40,662 bases of DNA from Rubrivivax sp. (GTDB lineage: Bacteria > Pseudomonadota > Gammaproteobacteria > Burkholderiales > Burkholderiaceae_C). How positions within the stretch are numbered: the stretch's first letter is position 1; each line of letters starts with the position of its first letter. A program made the position numbers and the translations under genes. Below, piece after piece: positions 1 through 9,058 of this stretch. The DNA lies in the NCBI GenBank assembly GCA_027483705.1, contig JAIXTY010000054.1, forward strand, positions 1 to 40,662. Reading direction: 5' to 3'. Under the pieces are notes generated by a model. It saw only the letters and a list, made by a program, of their open reading frames with translations. It made no database searches and had not been told where the DNA came from.

Positions 1-1
1 C

Positions 2-448
<447 letters not shown>

Positions 449-458
449 GGCCGGCCGG

Positions 459-1058
459 GTGCCTGCTGGCGACAGGCCGGCCCACCCAGGCGGGCCCACG
501 CCGGCGGCGCTGAAGTCGCGCGCGCTGCGCTGGCTGGCGCAGCGCGACCACAGCCGCGCCGAGCTGGAGCGCAAGCTGCTCACCCATGCCCGGGCGCTGG
601 CGCGCCTGGCCGAAGCGGCTGCTGCCGCGGCCGGCGCCGACGACCCCGGAGACCCCGCCGAACCGGCCTTCGCCGACCCGCTGCTGCGCGAGCGCATCAC
701 CGCCGTGATCGACGGCCTGGCCGCGGCCGGGCTGCTGAACGAACCGCGCATGGCCGAGTCGATGCTGGCCGCGAAGTCGTCGCGCTTCGGCGAGCGCCGC
801 CTGCGCCAGGTGATGCAGCAGCGCGGGCTGACGCCGGCCCTGGTCGACGCCACCCTGCAGCAGGCCCGCGGCAGCGAACTCGAGCGCGCGCTGGCGCTGT
901 GGCAGCGCCGCTTCGGCGAGCCCGGCGCCACGCCCGCCGAGCGTGCCCGGCAGATGCGCTTCCTGGCCGGGCGGGGCTTCGGCGGCGACGTCATCCGCCG
1001 CGTGCTCAAGGGCCCCGCCGGCGCCGACGAGCTGCCCGCCGACGACGACCCGGCCTGA
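459..1058 (+). CDS. recX: Regulatory protein RecX
   Basis: A 199-residue RecX, which binds RecA filaments and limits their growth. The start chosen is GTG 459. It is the first start codon after the recA stop, with GGAG at 442-445 as a possible ribosome binding site overlapping the end of recA. The frame extends further upstream inside recA, but those codons are only recA read in another frame. RecX hallmarks are the early helical repeat LKSRALRWLAQRDHSRAELERKL, here interrupted by an Ala-rich insertion near residues 45-65, then FGERRLRQVMQQRG and the C-terminal FLAGRGFGGDVIRRVL. Tight spacing behind recA suggests cotranscription and SOS control. The C-terminus is acidic (ADELPADDDPA). Function is firm; the exact start is less so. 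Confidence 0.92.
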   Translation: MPAGDRPAHPGGPTPAALKSRALRWLAQRDHSRAELERKLLTHARALARLAEAAAAAAGADDPGDPAEPAFADPLLRERITAVIDGLAAAGLLNEPRMAESMLAAKSSRFGERRLRQVMQQRGLTPALVDATLQQARGSELERALALWQRRFGEPGATPAERARQMRFLAGRGFGGDVIRRVLKGPAGADELPADDDPA

Positions 1059-1177
1059 GCCACCGCGCAGGGCGCCCCAGCGGCGGCCGTCGTCAGCTTT
1101 CTGCCTGAATGTGCGTGCTACATTCGCGCCCGCTCGTTGCTGCGCCGCCGCAACGGCTCTGCAGTCAGCCCTCCCCG

Positions 1178-1750
1178 ATGAGCCTTCCGCCCGCGGCGCC
1201 GACGCGCCAGCTCAAGCACCGCCGCCAGATCGACGTGCAGGTGTTTGCCCGTGACGACGGGCTGTGGGAGGTGGACGCCACGCTGCAGGACACCAAGACC
1301 CGCGTCGCGCAGATGTCCGACGGCCCGCGCCCGCCCGGTGCGCCCATCCACGACATGCTGCTGCGCCTGGTGGTCACGCGCGAACTCGACATCGTCGACG
1401 CCGGCTCCGACACGCGCGCCATGCCCTACCCGGGGGTCTGCAGCGAACACGGCGACGCCTACCGCCAGCTGGTGGGCCTGAACCTGCTGAACAACTTCCA
1501 CCGCGAGGTGCGCGCGCGCCTCGGTGGCGCGAAGGCCTGCACCCACCTCACCGAGCTGGCCCAGGTGCTGCCCACCGCCGTGGTGCAGGGCTTCGCCGGC
1601 GAGGTGATCGACACCCGCGGCACCGCCGAAGGTGCTGCCAAGCCGTTCCAGCTCGACCGCTGCCACGCGCTGCGCAGCGACGGCGAGGCCGTGCGCCAGT
1701 TCTACCCGCGCTGGTACCGCCCCGCTGGGCCGGCGCCGGCCGATTCCTGA
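1178..1750 (+). CDS. DUF2889 domain protein
   Basis: A 190-residue soluble protein that I recognise as DUF2889, a family of unknown function common in Betaproteobacteria. ATG 1178 is preferred over the upstream ATG 1109 because the residues in between are low-complexity and the conserved block ([29 protein letters not shown]) starts soon after 1178. Family landmarks include the R-x(2)-Y/H-type N-terminal strand, [19 protein letters not shown], the PYPGVC segment and the terminal QFYPRWYRP. There is no signal peptide or membrane segment. It sits between recX and sucC; a TACATT hexamer at 1119-1124 could be a -10 element in the 119-base gap after recX. The sequence gives no catalytic motif, so no function is proposed. 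Confidence 0.85.
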   Translation: MSLPPAAPTRQLKHRRQIDVQVFARDDGLWEVDATLQDTKTRVAQMSDGPRPPGAPIHDMLLRLVVTRELDIVDAGSDTRAMPYPGVCSEHGDAYRQLVGLNLLNNFHREVRARLGGAKACTHLTELAQVLPTAVVQGFAGEVIDTRGTAEGAAKPFQLDRCHALRSDGEAVRQFYPRWYRPAGPAPADS

Positions 1751-1794
1751 TTCCCGACCCCGACGACCATCCCAGACCCTCGCGAGGAGGCGAC

Positions 1795-2955
<1,161 letters not shown>

Positions 2956-2984
2956 GTCAAGGCCCGAACTGATCAGGAATCACC

Positions 2985-3878
2985 ATGTCCATCTACATCA
3001 ACAAAGACACCAAAGTCATCACCCAGGGCATCACTGGCAAGACCGGCCAGTTCCACACGGAAAAGTGCCAGGAATACGCCAACGGCAAGAACTGCTTCGT
3101 GGCCGGCGTGAACCCCAAGAAGGCGGGCGAGAAGATCTTCAACATCCCGATCTACGCCTCGGTCAAGGAAGCGGCCAAAGAAACCGGCGCCACTGTCTCC
3201 GTGATTTATGTGCCGCCGGCCGGTGCCGCTGCTGCCATCTGGGAGGCCGTGGAGGCCGACCTGGACCTGGCCATTTGCATCACCGAGGGCATCCCGGTGC
3301 GCGACATGCTGGAAGTGCGCAACAAGATGAAGGCCAAGGAAGCCAAGGGTGGCAAGAAGACCTTGCTGCTGGGCCCCAACTGCCCCGGCCTGATCACACC
3401 CGAAGAGATCAAGATCGGCATCATGCCCGGCCACATCCACCGCAAGGGCCGCATCGGCGTGGTGTCCCGCTCGGGCACGCTGACCTATGAAGCCGTGGCC
3501 CAGCTCACCGAGATCGGCCTGGGCCAGAGCAGCGCGGTCGGCATCGGCGGCGACCCGATCAACGGCCTGAAGCACATCGACGTGATGACGGCCTTCAACG
3601 ACGACCCCGACACCGACGCCGTGATCATGATCGGCGAGATCGGCGGCCCCGACGAAGCCGAGGCCGCGCGCTGGTGCAAGGCGAACATGAAGAAGCCCAT
3701 CGTCGGCTTCATCGCCGGCGTCACGGCGCCCCCGGGCAAGCGCATGGGCCATGCCGGCGCGCTCATCAGCGGCGGCGCCGACACGGCCGACGCCAAGCTG
3801 GCCATCATGGAAGAGTGCGGCTTCAAGGTCACGCGCAACCCGTCCGAGATGGGCCGCATGCTCAAGGCGCTGCTGTAG
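2985..3878 (+). CDS. sucD: Succinyl-CoA synthetase, alpha subunit
   Basis: A 297-residue alpha subunit that carries the phosphohistidine and binds CoA. Landmarks are the CoA-binding N-terminal domain (VITQGITGKTGQFHTEKCQEY), the Rossmann-like segment around AGVNPKKAGE, the loop LLGPNCPGLI, SRSGTLTYE, and the active-site segment KRMGHAGALI. The histidine that becomes phosphorylated in the family is H256 in this numbering. The ATG at 2985 has GATCAGGA upstream as its ribosome binding site. It partners SucC from the preceding gene. An inverted repeat without a T-run follows the stop (3896-3917) and separates this operon from the terC pair. Confidence 0.99.
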   Translation: MSIYINKDTKVITQGITGKTGQFHTEKCQEYANGKNCFVAGVNPKKAGEKIFNIPIYASVKEAAKETGATVSVIYVPPAGAAAAIWEAVEADLDLAICITEGIPVRDMLEVRNKMKAKEAKGGKKTLLLGPNCPGLITPEEIKIGIMPGHIHRKGRIGVVSRSGTLTYEAVAQLTEIGLGQSSAVGIGGDPINGLKHIDVMTAFNDDPDTDAVIMIGEIGGPDEAEAARWCKANMKKPIVGFIAGVTAPPGKRMGHAGALISGGADTADAKLAIMEECGFKVTRNPSEMGRMLKALL

Positions 3879-3895
3879 CGCCTATGTAGTTGCCA

Positions 3896-3917
3896 CAGGA
3901 CGCCGCCCGGCGTCCTG
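3896..3917 (+). terminator. Inverted repeat after sucD, possible terminator
   Basis: CAGGACGCCG (3896-3905) and CGGCGTCCTG (3908-3917) are a perfect 10-base inverted repeat with a 2-base centre, 18 bases past the sucD stop. No T-run follows, so it is not a textbook intrinsic terminator. It could end transcription weakly or protect the sucCD mRNA 3' end. Confidence 0.45.
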
Positions 3918-3937
3918 CGCCTAAACTGCCCTGCTCG

Positions 3938-3966
3938 CCGCAAGGGTACTGCCCATGTACCCGCGG
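3938..3966 (+). promoter_or_regulatory. Hairpin in the terC leader next to the ribosome binding site
   Basis: CCGC (3938-3941) pairs with GCGG (3963-3966), and GGGTAC (3944-3949) pairs with GTACCC (3957-3962), leaving an AA bulge at 3942-3943 and a 7-base loop. The stem ends 4 bases before the AGGAGGG ribosome binding site (3971-3977) of the first terC gene. TerC-family genes in other bacteria are often controlled by the manganese riboswitch yybP-ykoY; I do not see its conserved sequence here. A regulatory role is inference from position only. Confidence 0.4.
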
Positions 3967-3980
3967 CACGAGGAGGGTTC

Positions 3981-4706
3981 ATGGAGCAGCTGGCGGACGC
4001 GACGTTCTGGGTCGCGCTGGGCAAGATCGTCTGGGTCAACATCCTGCTGTCGGGCGACAACGCAGTCGTCATCGCGCTGGCCGCCCGCGGCCTGCCCGAG
4101 TCGCAGCGGCAGAAGGCCGTCTTCCTGGGCAGCGCGGCGGCCATCCTGATGCGCGTGGTGCTCACGCTGTTCGCCGTCGAGCTGCTGCACTACCCGTACC
4201 TCAAGCTGGTCGGCGCGGCGCTGCTGTTCTGGATCGGCGTGCAACTGCTGGTGCCCGAAGACGAAAACGGCGACGGCATCAAGACCTCCGGCAGCCTGGC
4301 CGGCGCCATCCGCACCATCCTGATCGCCGACCTGGTGATGAGCCTGGACAACGTCATCGCGGTCGCTGCGGCCGCCGAGAGCGGTCCGCCCGAGTCGCGG
4401 GTGCTGCTGCTCGTGGTCGGCCTGGGCCTGTCGATCCCGCTCATCATCTTCGGCAGCCAGGTGCTGATGAAGGTGATGGAGCGCTTCCCCGTGATCATCA
4501 CGCTTGGCGCAGCGCTGCTGGGCTTCGTGGCCGGTGAGATGCTGGTGCACGACCAGGCCGTGGAAGGCCTGTTCACCAAGCTGGGCGGCCCGGGCACCAC
4601 CATCGTCGAGCTCGCCGGGGCCGTTGGCGTCGTGCTCGTCGGTCAATGGCTGGCGCGCCGACGTCGCCGCAACGCAGATTCATCCAACCACACGAACCCG
4701 ACATGA
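3981..4706 (+). CDS. TerC family integral membrane protein (first copy)
   Basis: A 241-residue inner-membrane protein of the TerC/YjbE group, implicated in metal (often manganese) efflux and in tellurite or pH stress responses. About seven hydrophobic segments are visible. The two signature acidic membrane motifs are present: LLSGDNAVVIALA in the first helix and VMSLDNVIAVAAAAE in the middle, each contributing an Asp-Asn pair expected to bind metal. A charged loop (PEDENGDGIKT, about residues 92-102) splits the halves. ATG 3981 has an excellent AGGAGGG site and a leader hairpin just before it. The stop overlaps the start of a paralogue (ATGA at 4703-4706), so the two are translationally coupled and may work together. 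The transported ion cannot be read from sequence. Confidence 0.9.
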   Translation: MEQLADATFWVALGKIVWVNILLSGDNAVVIALAARGLPESQRQKAVFLGSAAAILMRVVLTLFAVELLHYPYLKLVGAALLFWIGVQLLVPEDENGDGIKTSGSLAGAIRTILIADLVMSLDNVIAVAAAAESGPPESRVLLLVVGLGLSIPLIIFGSQVLMKVMERFPVIITLGAALLGFVAGEMLVHDQAVEGLFTKLGGPGTTIVELAGAVGVVLVGQWLARRRRRNADSSNHTNPT

Positions 4707-5443
4707 TCGATTTCCTGGCCCAGATCAGCTGGGTGGCGGTGCTCGAGATCATCGCCATCGACATCCTGCTCGGCGGCGACAACGCGGTGGTCATCGCGCT
4801 GGCCTGCCGCAACCTGCCCCCGGCGCAGCGCCGCATGGGCATCCTGTGGGGCACGGCCGGCGCCATCGTGCTGCGCGTCATCCTCATCTTCTTTGCGCTG
4901 ACGCTGCTGAAGCTGCCGTTCCTCAAGCTGGCCGGCGCCATCATGCTGGTGTGGATCGGCGTCAAGCTGCTCACCGACTCCGATTCCGAAGGCCATGGCG
5001 ACGTCGCCGGCAGCGACAAACTCTGGGGCGCCGTCAAGACGGTCATCGTGGCCGACTTCGTGATGAGCCTGGACAACGTGATCGCCATCGCCGGTGCCGC
5101 CGAGACGGCCGCGCCGGGGCAGCAGCTGCCGCTGGTGATCTTCGGGCTGCTGGTGTCGATCCCCATCATCGTCTGGGGCAGCCAGCTGGTCATCAAGCTG
5201 ATGGACCGCTTCCCGATGGTCATCACCGCGGGCGGCATGCTGCTGGGCTGGATCGCCGGCTCGATGGCCGTGGGCGACCCGCTGCTGCTGCCCTACGTGC
5301 CCACCGTGCCGGCGGCCAACGCCGGCGACCTGCCGCAGGTGGTGGCCTGGCTGCGCTACGGCGCGGGGCTGGCCGGGGCCTTGCTGGTGCTGGCCGTTGG
5401 CCAGGCCCTCAAGCAGCGCGCCCGGGGGCAGGGCGCCGCGTGA
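4703..5443 (+). CDS. TerC family integral membrane protein (second copy)
   Basis: A 246-residue paralogue of the preceding gene, with the same motifs (LLGGDNAVVIALACRNLP and VMSLDNVIAIAGAAE) and similar hydrophobic segments. It differs by a longer C-terminal loop (GDPLLLPYVPTVPAANAGD) before the last helix. ATG 4703 is chosen because it overlaps the upstream stop and gives MIDFLAQISW, which aligns with the first copy; the frame reaches further upstream only through the other gene. There is no strong ribosome binding site, so expression likely depends on the upstream gene being translated. A tandem duplication that has since diverged is the simplest origin. The two could form a heteromer or handle different ions (inference). 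Confidence 0.9.
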   Translation: MIDFLAQISWVAVLEIIAIDILLGGDNAVVIALACRNLPPAQRRMGILWGTAGAIVLRVILIFFALTLLKLPFLKLAGAIMLVWIGVKLLTDSDSEGHGDVAGSDKLWGAVKTVIVADFVMSLDNVIAIAGAAETAAPGQQLPLVIFGLLVSIPIIVWGSQLVIKLMDRFPMVITAGGMLLGWIAGSMAVGDPLLLPYVPTVPAANAGDLPQVVAWLRYGAGLAGALLVLAVGQALKQRARGQGAA

Positions 5444-5455
5444 CGGCGACCGGCC

Positions 5456-6319
5456 ATGCCTGAGCCGGCGGGCGGCGACACGGTCGTTGCCGGCTGGACG
5501 CTCATCCGCCGCCTCGGCGCGGGCGCGCAGAGCCAGGTCTGGCTGGCGCGGCGCGGCGAGCAGATCGCGGCGCTGAAACTGCAGCCACTGCCGGCCGGGC
5601 CGGGCCTGGCGGCCGCGGCCGAGGCGTTTCTCGTGGCGGCGCGGCTCGCCCAGGGCCTGGCGCACCCGTGCATCGTCGCGGTCTGGGACGCCGGCATCGC
5701 CGACACCACGGCCTGGCTGGCGATGGAGCCGGTGCCGGGCACCGACCTGCAGCGCTACACCCGGGCGCCGCGCCTGCTGCCCGAGCCGGTGGTCGTGCAC
5801 GTGCTGCGGCGCGTGGCCGAGGGGCTGGCGCACGCACACGGCCAGGGTGTCGTGCACCGCGACCTGAAGCCCGCCAACGTGCTGGTGAACTGGGCCGACG
5901 ACACCGTGCGCATCGCCGATTTCGGCCTGGCGCGCGAGGCCGGAGGCAACCGCACCGGCACGGGCACCGGCATCGTCCCGGGCACGCCGGCCTACATGGC
6001 GCCCGAACAGCTGGCCGGCGCCGAGCCCGACGCCCGGGGCGATCTCTACGCGCTGGGCGTGATGGCCTTCGAGCTGCTCACCGGCCGCCTGCCGCACGAG
6101 GCGTCGACCATGGGCGAACTGCTGCGGCGCGTCGCCCAGGACGATGCGCCGCCGCTGGCCAGCCTGCGACCGGGCGTGAACCCGGCGCTGGCGGCGCTGG
6201 TGGACCGGCTGCTCGTCAAGACACGCAGCCGGCGCCCGTCCGACGCGGCCCGTGTGGCCGCGGAGCTGGCCCCGTCCACCGCGGTGCCGGATGCCGGCAG
6301 CGGCCGTCCGTCACGGTGA
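5456..6319 (+). CDS. Hanks-type serine/threonine protein kinase
   Basis: A 287-residue cytoplasmic kinase consisting of the catalytic domain alone. It carries a degenerate Gly loop (GAGAQSQVWLA, 21-31), the ATP-binding Lys in AALKLQ (K41), a helix-C Glu near E56, the catalytic loop HRDLKPAN (134-141) with D136, the metal-binding DFG (155-157), and an activation segment rich in Gly and Thr (NRTGTGTGIVPGTPAYMAPEQ). All residues needed for phosphotransfer are there. There is no membrane segment and no PASTA or sensor domain, so the input must come from a partner. It begins 12 bases after the second terC gene. A PP2C phosphatase and an FHA (phosphothreonine-binding) protein follow, making a writer-eraser-reader set. 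Confidence 0.93.
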   Translation: MPEPAGGDTVVAGWTLIRRLGAGAQSQVWLARRGEQIAALKLQPLPAGPGLAAAAEAFLVAARLAQGLAHPCIVAVWDAGIADTTAWLAMEPVPGTDLQRYTRAPRLLPEPVVVHVLRRVAEGLAHAHGQGVVHRDLKPANVLVNWADDTVRIADFGLAREAGGNRTGTGTGIVPGTPAYMAPEQLAGAEPDARGDLYALGVMAFELLTGRLPHEASTMGELLRRVAQDDAPPLASLRPGVNPALAALVDRLLVKTRSRRPSDAARVAAELAPSTAVPDAGSGRPSR

Positions 6320-6404
6320 GGGGGTTCCCACGCGTGGGACACGGCACCGATCCGATGCACAATCCTCCGCTCTCGACATAGCCTTCCGAACGCCACCCGT
6401 GCCG

Positions 6405-7193
6405 ATGACGATCGAGCTCCATGCCGCCGTGGACCCGGGCCGGGCGCGCAGCAACAACGAAGATTCGGTCGCCACCGACGACGCCGTCGCCTTGGCCGTG
6501 CTGGCCGATGGGATGGGCGGCTACAACGCCGGCGAGGTCGCCAGCAACATGGCGACCAGCTTCATCCGCAGCGAACTCGGCCGCTGGCTGCGCGAGGCCT
6601 CCAGCCAGGCGTCCGACGCCGAGGTCCGCCGCGCGATGGACATCTGCGTCGACAACGCCAACCGCGCCATCTTCAACGCCGCCAACAGCAACCCGCAGTA
6701 CGCCGGCATGGGCACCACGCTGGTGGTGGCCGTGTTCCGCGACAACCGCGTGCTGCTGGGCCACGTCGGCGACAGCCGCTGCTACCGTCTGCGCGAGGGC
6801 AAGCTGCAGCAGATCACGCGCGATCACTCGCTGCTGCAGGAGCAGATCGACGCCGGCCTGATCACCCCCGAGCAGGCCGCCTTCTCGGCGAACAAGAACC
6901 TCGTGACGCGCGCCGTGGGCGTCGAGGACACCGTGCTGCTCGAGACCCACCAGCACGACGTGCAGCACGGCGACGTCTTCCTGATGTGCTCGGACGGGCT
7001 GTCCGACATGCTCGACGACGACGGCATCGCGCAGGTGTTGCAGCAGCACGACTCGCTCGAATCGAGTACGCGCGCGCTCATCGACGCCGCGAACGATGCT
7101 GGCGGAAAGGATAATATCTCCGTGATCCTGGGTCGGGCGAGCGGCAGCGTCAGCGCGCCGGCGTCCCGGTCGTGGTGGCCGTTCAAGCGCTGA
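6405..7193 (+). CDS. PP2C-type serine/threonine phosphatase
   Basis: A 262-residue metal-dependent phosphatase of the PP2C/Stp1 type that should reverse phosphorylation by the upstream kinase. Visible motifs are RSNNEDS (residues 15-21), VLADGMGGYNAGE with metal-binding D35-G36, GMGTTLV, GHVGDSRCYRLREG, ITRDHSL, FLMCSDGLSDML and GGKDNISVIL, covering the full set of metal-ligand aspartates. ATG 6405 is used; GTG 6399, two codons upstream in the same frame, is an alternative. The C-terminus is a short Ser/Trp-rich tail (SRSWWPFKR). There is no membrane segment. The gap from the kinase is 85 bases. The FHA gene follows after 46 bases. Confidence 0.95.
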   Translation: MTIELHAAVDPGRARSNNEDSVATDDAVALAVLADGMGGYNAGEVASNMATSFIRSELGRWLREASSQASDAEVRRAMDICVDNANRAIFNAANSNPQYAGMGTTLVVAVFRDNRVLLGHVGDSRCYRLREGKLQQITRDHSLLQEQIDAGLITPEQAAFSANKNLVTRAVGVEDTVLLETHQHDVQHGDVFLMCSDGLSDMLDDDGIAQVLQQHDSLESSTRALIDAANDAGGKDNISVILGRASGSVSAPASRSWWPFKR

Positions 7194-7239
7194 ACGTCGC
7201 TGGGTGGCCGCCCCACAAGGGCAAGAACTGAGGGCAGGC

Positions 7240-7914
7240 ATGGGCAAACTGGTCGTTTCGTTGGACGGAGTGGTGATCAAGGAAGTCCAGATCACCAAGG
7301 ACAAGACCACGCTTGGCCGTCGTCCCTACAACGACATCGTGATCGACAACCTCGCCGTCAGCGGCGAGCACGCCGTGCTGCAGATGGTGGGCGCCGACGT
7401 CTTCATCGAAGACCTCAACAGCACCAACGGCACCTACATCAACGGCAAGGCGATCAAGAAGCAGCTGCTCACGCACAACGACACGGTCGAGATCGGCAAG
7501 TACAAGATCAAGTACCTGGTCGACGAGAGCAGCGACTACGAAAAGACCATGATCATGCGCCCGCCGGCCCCGGCGGCCGGTGCGCCCATGCACGGCAACG
7601 CCGTCACCTCCGGCTTCGGCGGCCTGCCGCCGGCGGCCCAGCCGTCGGTGGCGCAGCCGGCCTCGATCAAGGTGCTCAACGGCGCCGCGGCCGGCCGCGA
7701 GGTGGTGCTGACCAAGGTCGTCACCACGGTCGGCAAGCCCGGCGTCCAGGTGGCCTCGATCACCAAGCGTCCCAACGGTTACGCCTTCGCCCACGTCGAG
7801 GGTTCCAGCAAGCCCAGCATCAACGGCGTCCCCATCGTCGGCGACTCGGTGCCCCTGCGCAACGGCGACGTGATCGAGCTCGCCGGCACGCAGATGCAGT
7901 TCATCTCGCGCTGA
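7240..7914 (+). CDS. FHA domain protein, two FHA-like domains
   Basis: A 224-residue protein with a canonical N-terminal FHA domain (about 1-95) that binds phosphothreonine: LGRRPYNDIVIDNLAVSGEHA carries the conserved GR and S-G-E-H residues, and LNSTNGTYING the conserved N-G-T loop. A linker rich in Pro and Ala (about 105-145) follows, with the short EKTMIMR motif ahead of it whose Thr could be a phosphorylation site. A second, divergent FHA-like domain occupies about 145-224 (VTTVGKPGVQVASITKRP, GSSKPSINGVPI, LRNGDVIEL). ATG 7240 has GAGGGCAGG just upstream; the longer frame from 7204 has weaker support. It most likely reads phosphorylation by the neighbouring kinase (inference from gene order). 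Confidence 0.92.
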   Translation: MGKLVVSLDGVVIKEVQITKDKTTLGRRPYNDIVIDNLAVSGEHAVLQMVGADVFIEDLNSTNGTYINGKAIKKQLLTHNDTVEIGKYKIKYLVDESSDYEKTMIMRPPAPAAGAPMHGNAVTSGFGGLPPAAQPSVAQPASIKVLNGAAAGREVVLTKVVTTVGKPGVQVASITKRPNGYAFAHVEGSSKPSINGVPIVGDSVPLRNGDVIELAGTQMQFISR

Positions 7915-7943
7915 AAGGCCCTCGAACGGCCGCTCCTTGCCCT

Positions 7944-7961
7944 GCGTGACGGTGGTCACGC
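7944..7961. promoter_or_regulatory. Palindrome GCGTGAC-GGTG-GTCACGC before the hydrolase gene
   Basis: A perfect 7-base inverted repeat with a 4-base centre, 30 bases past the FHA stop. Read as an operator, it holds CGTGA-N6-TCACG, one base per arm away from the CRP-family half-site spacing TGTGA-N6-TCACA. Read as RNA it is a hairpin without a T-run. It lies in a 178-base gap that otherwise shows nothing clear. A similar GTGAC/GTCAC palindrome lies at the other end of the next gene. Confidence 0.35.
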
Positions 7962-8092
7962 GGTGGCTTGTGAGTTTTCCCCAAAGCGCCTGAACCCGTG
8001 TTGGCCGCCCTTGCGCCACAAAGGCGGGCGGCTCAGCATCGGGCCCTGGCCGTACGCAGGGGGCGTGTGGCAGTTTTGTCGTCCCTCGCCTC

Positions 8093-8881
8093 ATGCAGAT
8101 CCGCGTCCTCGGTTGTTCGGGATCCATCGCCGCCGGCAGCCGCACCACGGCCTTCCTGGTCGATGGCACGATCCTCATCGACGCTGGAACGGGTGTCGGT
8201 GACCTGACGCTGGACGAGATGGTCGCCATCGACCACATCGTCATCACCCACTCCCACCTCGACCACGTGCTGGCCATCGGCCTGCTGGCCGACAGCGTGA
8301 CGCGCCGCCGCCGTGCGGCCAACCGCCCGCCGATCGGCGTGCACGCCCTGCCCGAGACCATCGCGGCCCTGCGCGCGCACGTCTTCAATGGCGTGATCTG
8401 GCCCGACTTCAGCCGCCTGCCCGACGCCGCCAACCCGGTGCTGCGCTTCCAGACGGTCTCTGTCGGCGAGCACCTCCACCTGGGCGGGCACCACCTGGAA
8501 GTGCTGCCCGCGCGGCACACCGTGCCCGCCGTGGGCTACGCCGTGCACGGGGCCGACGGCGCCTGGGTCTTCACGGGCGACACCGGCCCGAACCCGGCGC
8601 TGTGGCAGCGGCTGGCCAGCCTGCGCGTGGCCACGCTGGTGATCGAGACGGCGTTCCGCGACGACGAGCTCGAACTCGCCGGCATCAGCCAGCACCTGTG
8701 CCCTTCGCTGCTGGCGCAGGAGCTGCGCCAGCTGACGCACCCGACCGAGGTCTGCATCACGCACATCAAGCCCGGCGAGGTCGAGGCCGTGATGTCCGAG
8801 ATCAGCGCGCAGGGCAGCCCCCACCGCGTGCGCGCGCTCGCCACGGGCGACGTGATCGAACTCGCCGGCCCGGCCGGGTGA
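8093..8881 (+). CDS. Metallo-beta-lactamase-fold hydrolase, class II cyclic-nucleotide phosphodiesterase type
   Basis: A 262-residue metal-dependent hydrolase. The zinc motif THSHLDHV gives H53, H55, D57 and H58. Other expected ligands are in PARHTV (His), FTGDTGPNP (Asp) and THIKPGE near the end. The overall pattern (MQIRVLGCSGSIAAGSRTTAFLVDG, VIETAF, ISQHLCPSLLAQEL) fits the PDEase_II-like group, usually annotated as 3',5'-cyclic-nucleotide phosphodiesterase. Whether cAMP is the real substrate cannot be judged from sequence; related folds act on RNA, lactones and phosphonates. There is no signal peptide, so it is cytoplasmic. It follows the kinase/phosphatase/FHA set, from which it is separated by 178 bases, so it may be a separate transcript. 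Confidence 0.85.
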   Translation: MQIRVLGCSGSIAAGSRTTAFLVDGTILIDAGTGVGDLTLDEMVAIDHIVITHSHLDHVLAIGLLADSVTRRRRAANRPPIGVHALPETIAALRAHVFNGVIWPDFSRLPDAANPVLRFQTVSVGEHLHLGGHHLEVLPARHTVPAVGYAVHGADGAWVFTGDTGPNPALWQRLASLRVATLVIETAFRDDELELAGISQHLCPSLLAQELRQLTHPTEVCITHIKPGEVEAVMSEISAQGSPHRVRALATGDVIELAGPAG

Positions 8882-8894
8882 CGCGCCGCGTCAC
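8878..8894 (+). terminator. Inverted repeat over the hydrolase stop codon
   Basis: GTGACGC (8878-8884) and GCGTCAC (8888-8894) form a perfect 7-base repeat around a 3-base centre, with the TGA stop (8879-8881) inside the left arm. No T-run follows. It may act as a weak or Rho-assisted 3' end before the pilin promoter. Confidence 0.35.
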
Positions 8895-8987
8895 ACGCCC
8901 GCCGCATGCGACAGGCTGCGGCGCCCGCGAGTGACCATTTCTGTCAGTCGGCGTGCAGGAATGCGCGCGCTGCAGGCCCTCCGGGCC

Positions 8988-9003
8988 TGGCACGCACCCT
9001 GCA
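8988..9003 (+). promoter_or_regulatory. Sigma-54 (RpoN) promoter of the pilin gene
   Basis: TGGCACG (8988-8994), four bases, then CTGCA (8999-9003). The invariant GG (8989-8990) and GC (9001-9002) are exactly 10 bases apart, as in the -24/-12 consensus TGGCACG-N4-TTGCA; only one consensus base differs. Transcription should start near 9014, leaving a leader of about 45 bases. RpoN with the PilS/PilR pair drives pilA in Pseudomonas and other bacteria. A CTGTC at 8941-8945, about 73 bases before the predicted start, resembles a PilR half-site, but such a short word is weak evidence. Confidence 0.85.
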
Positions 9004-9058
9004 TTCGTGGGGGACGTCCCTCTCTCCTCCACCCTCACCGCACCCGGGAGTTCTCTTC

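Noticed and set aside
3879..3980. yybP-ykoY manganese riboswitch before the terC pair
   Set aside because: The gap has two hairpins, but I cannot find the conserved loop sequences of that riboswitch.
5456..7914. Type VI secretion regulatory module
   Set aside because: The kinase, phosphatase and FHA trio occurs in such systems, but no tss genes lie on either side.
7963..8202. Small open frame in the gap before the phosphodiesterase-like gene
   Set aside because: No ribosome binding site, it overlaps the real gene, and its composition is typical of a chance frame.
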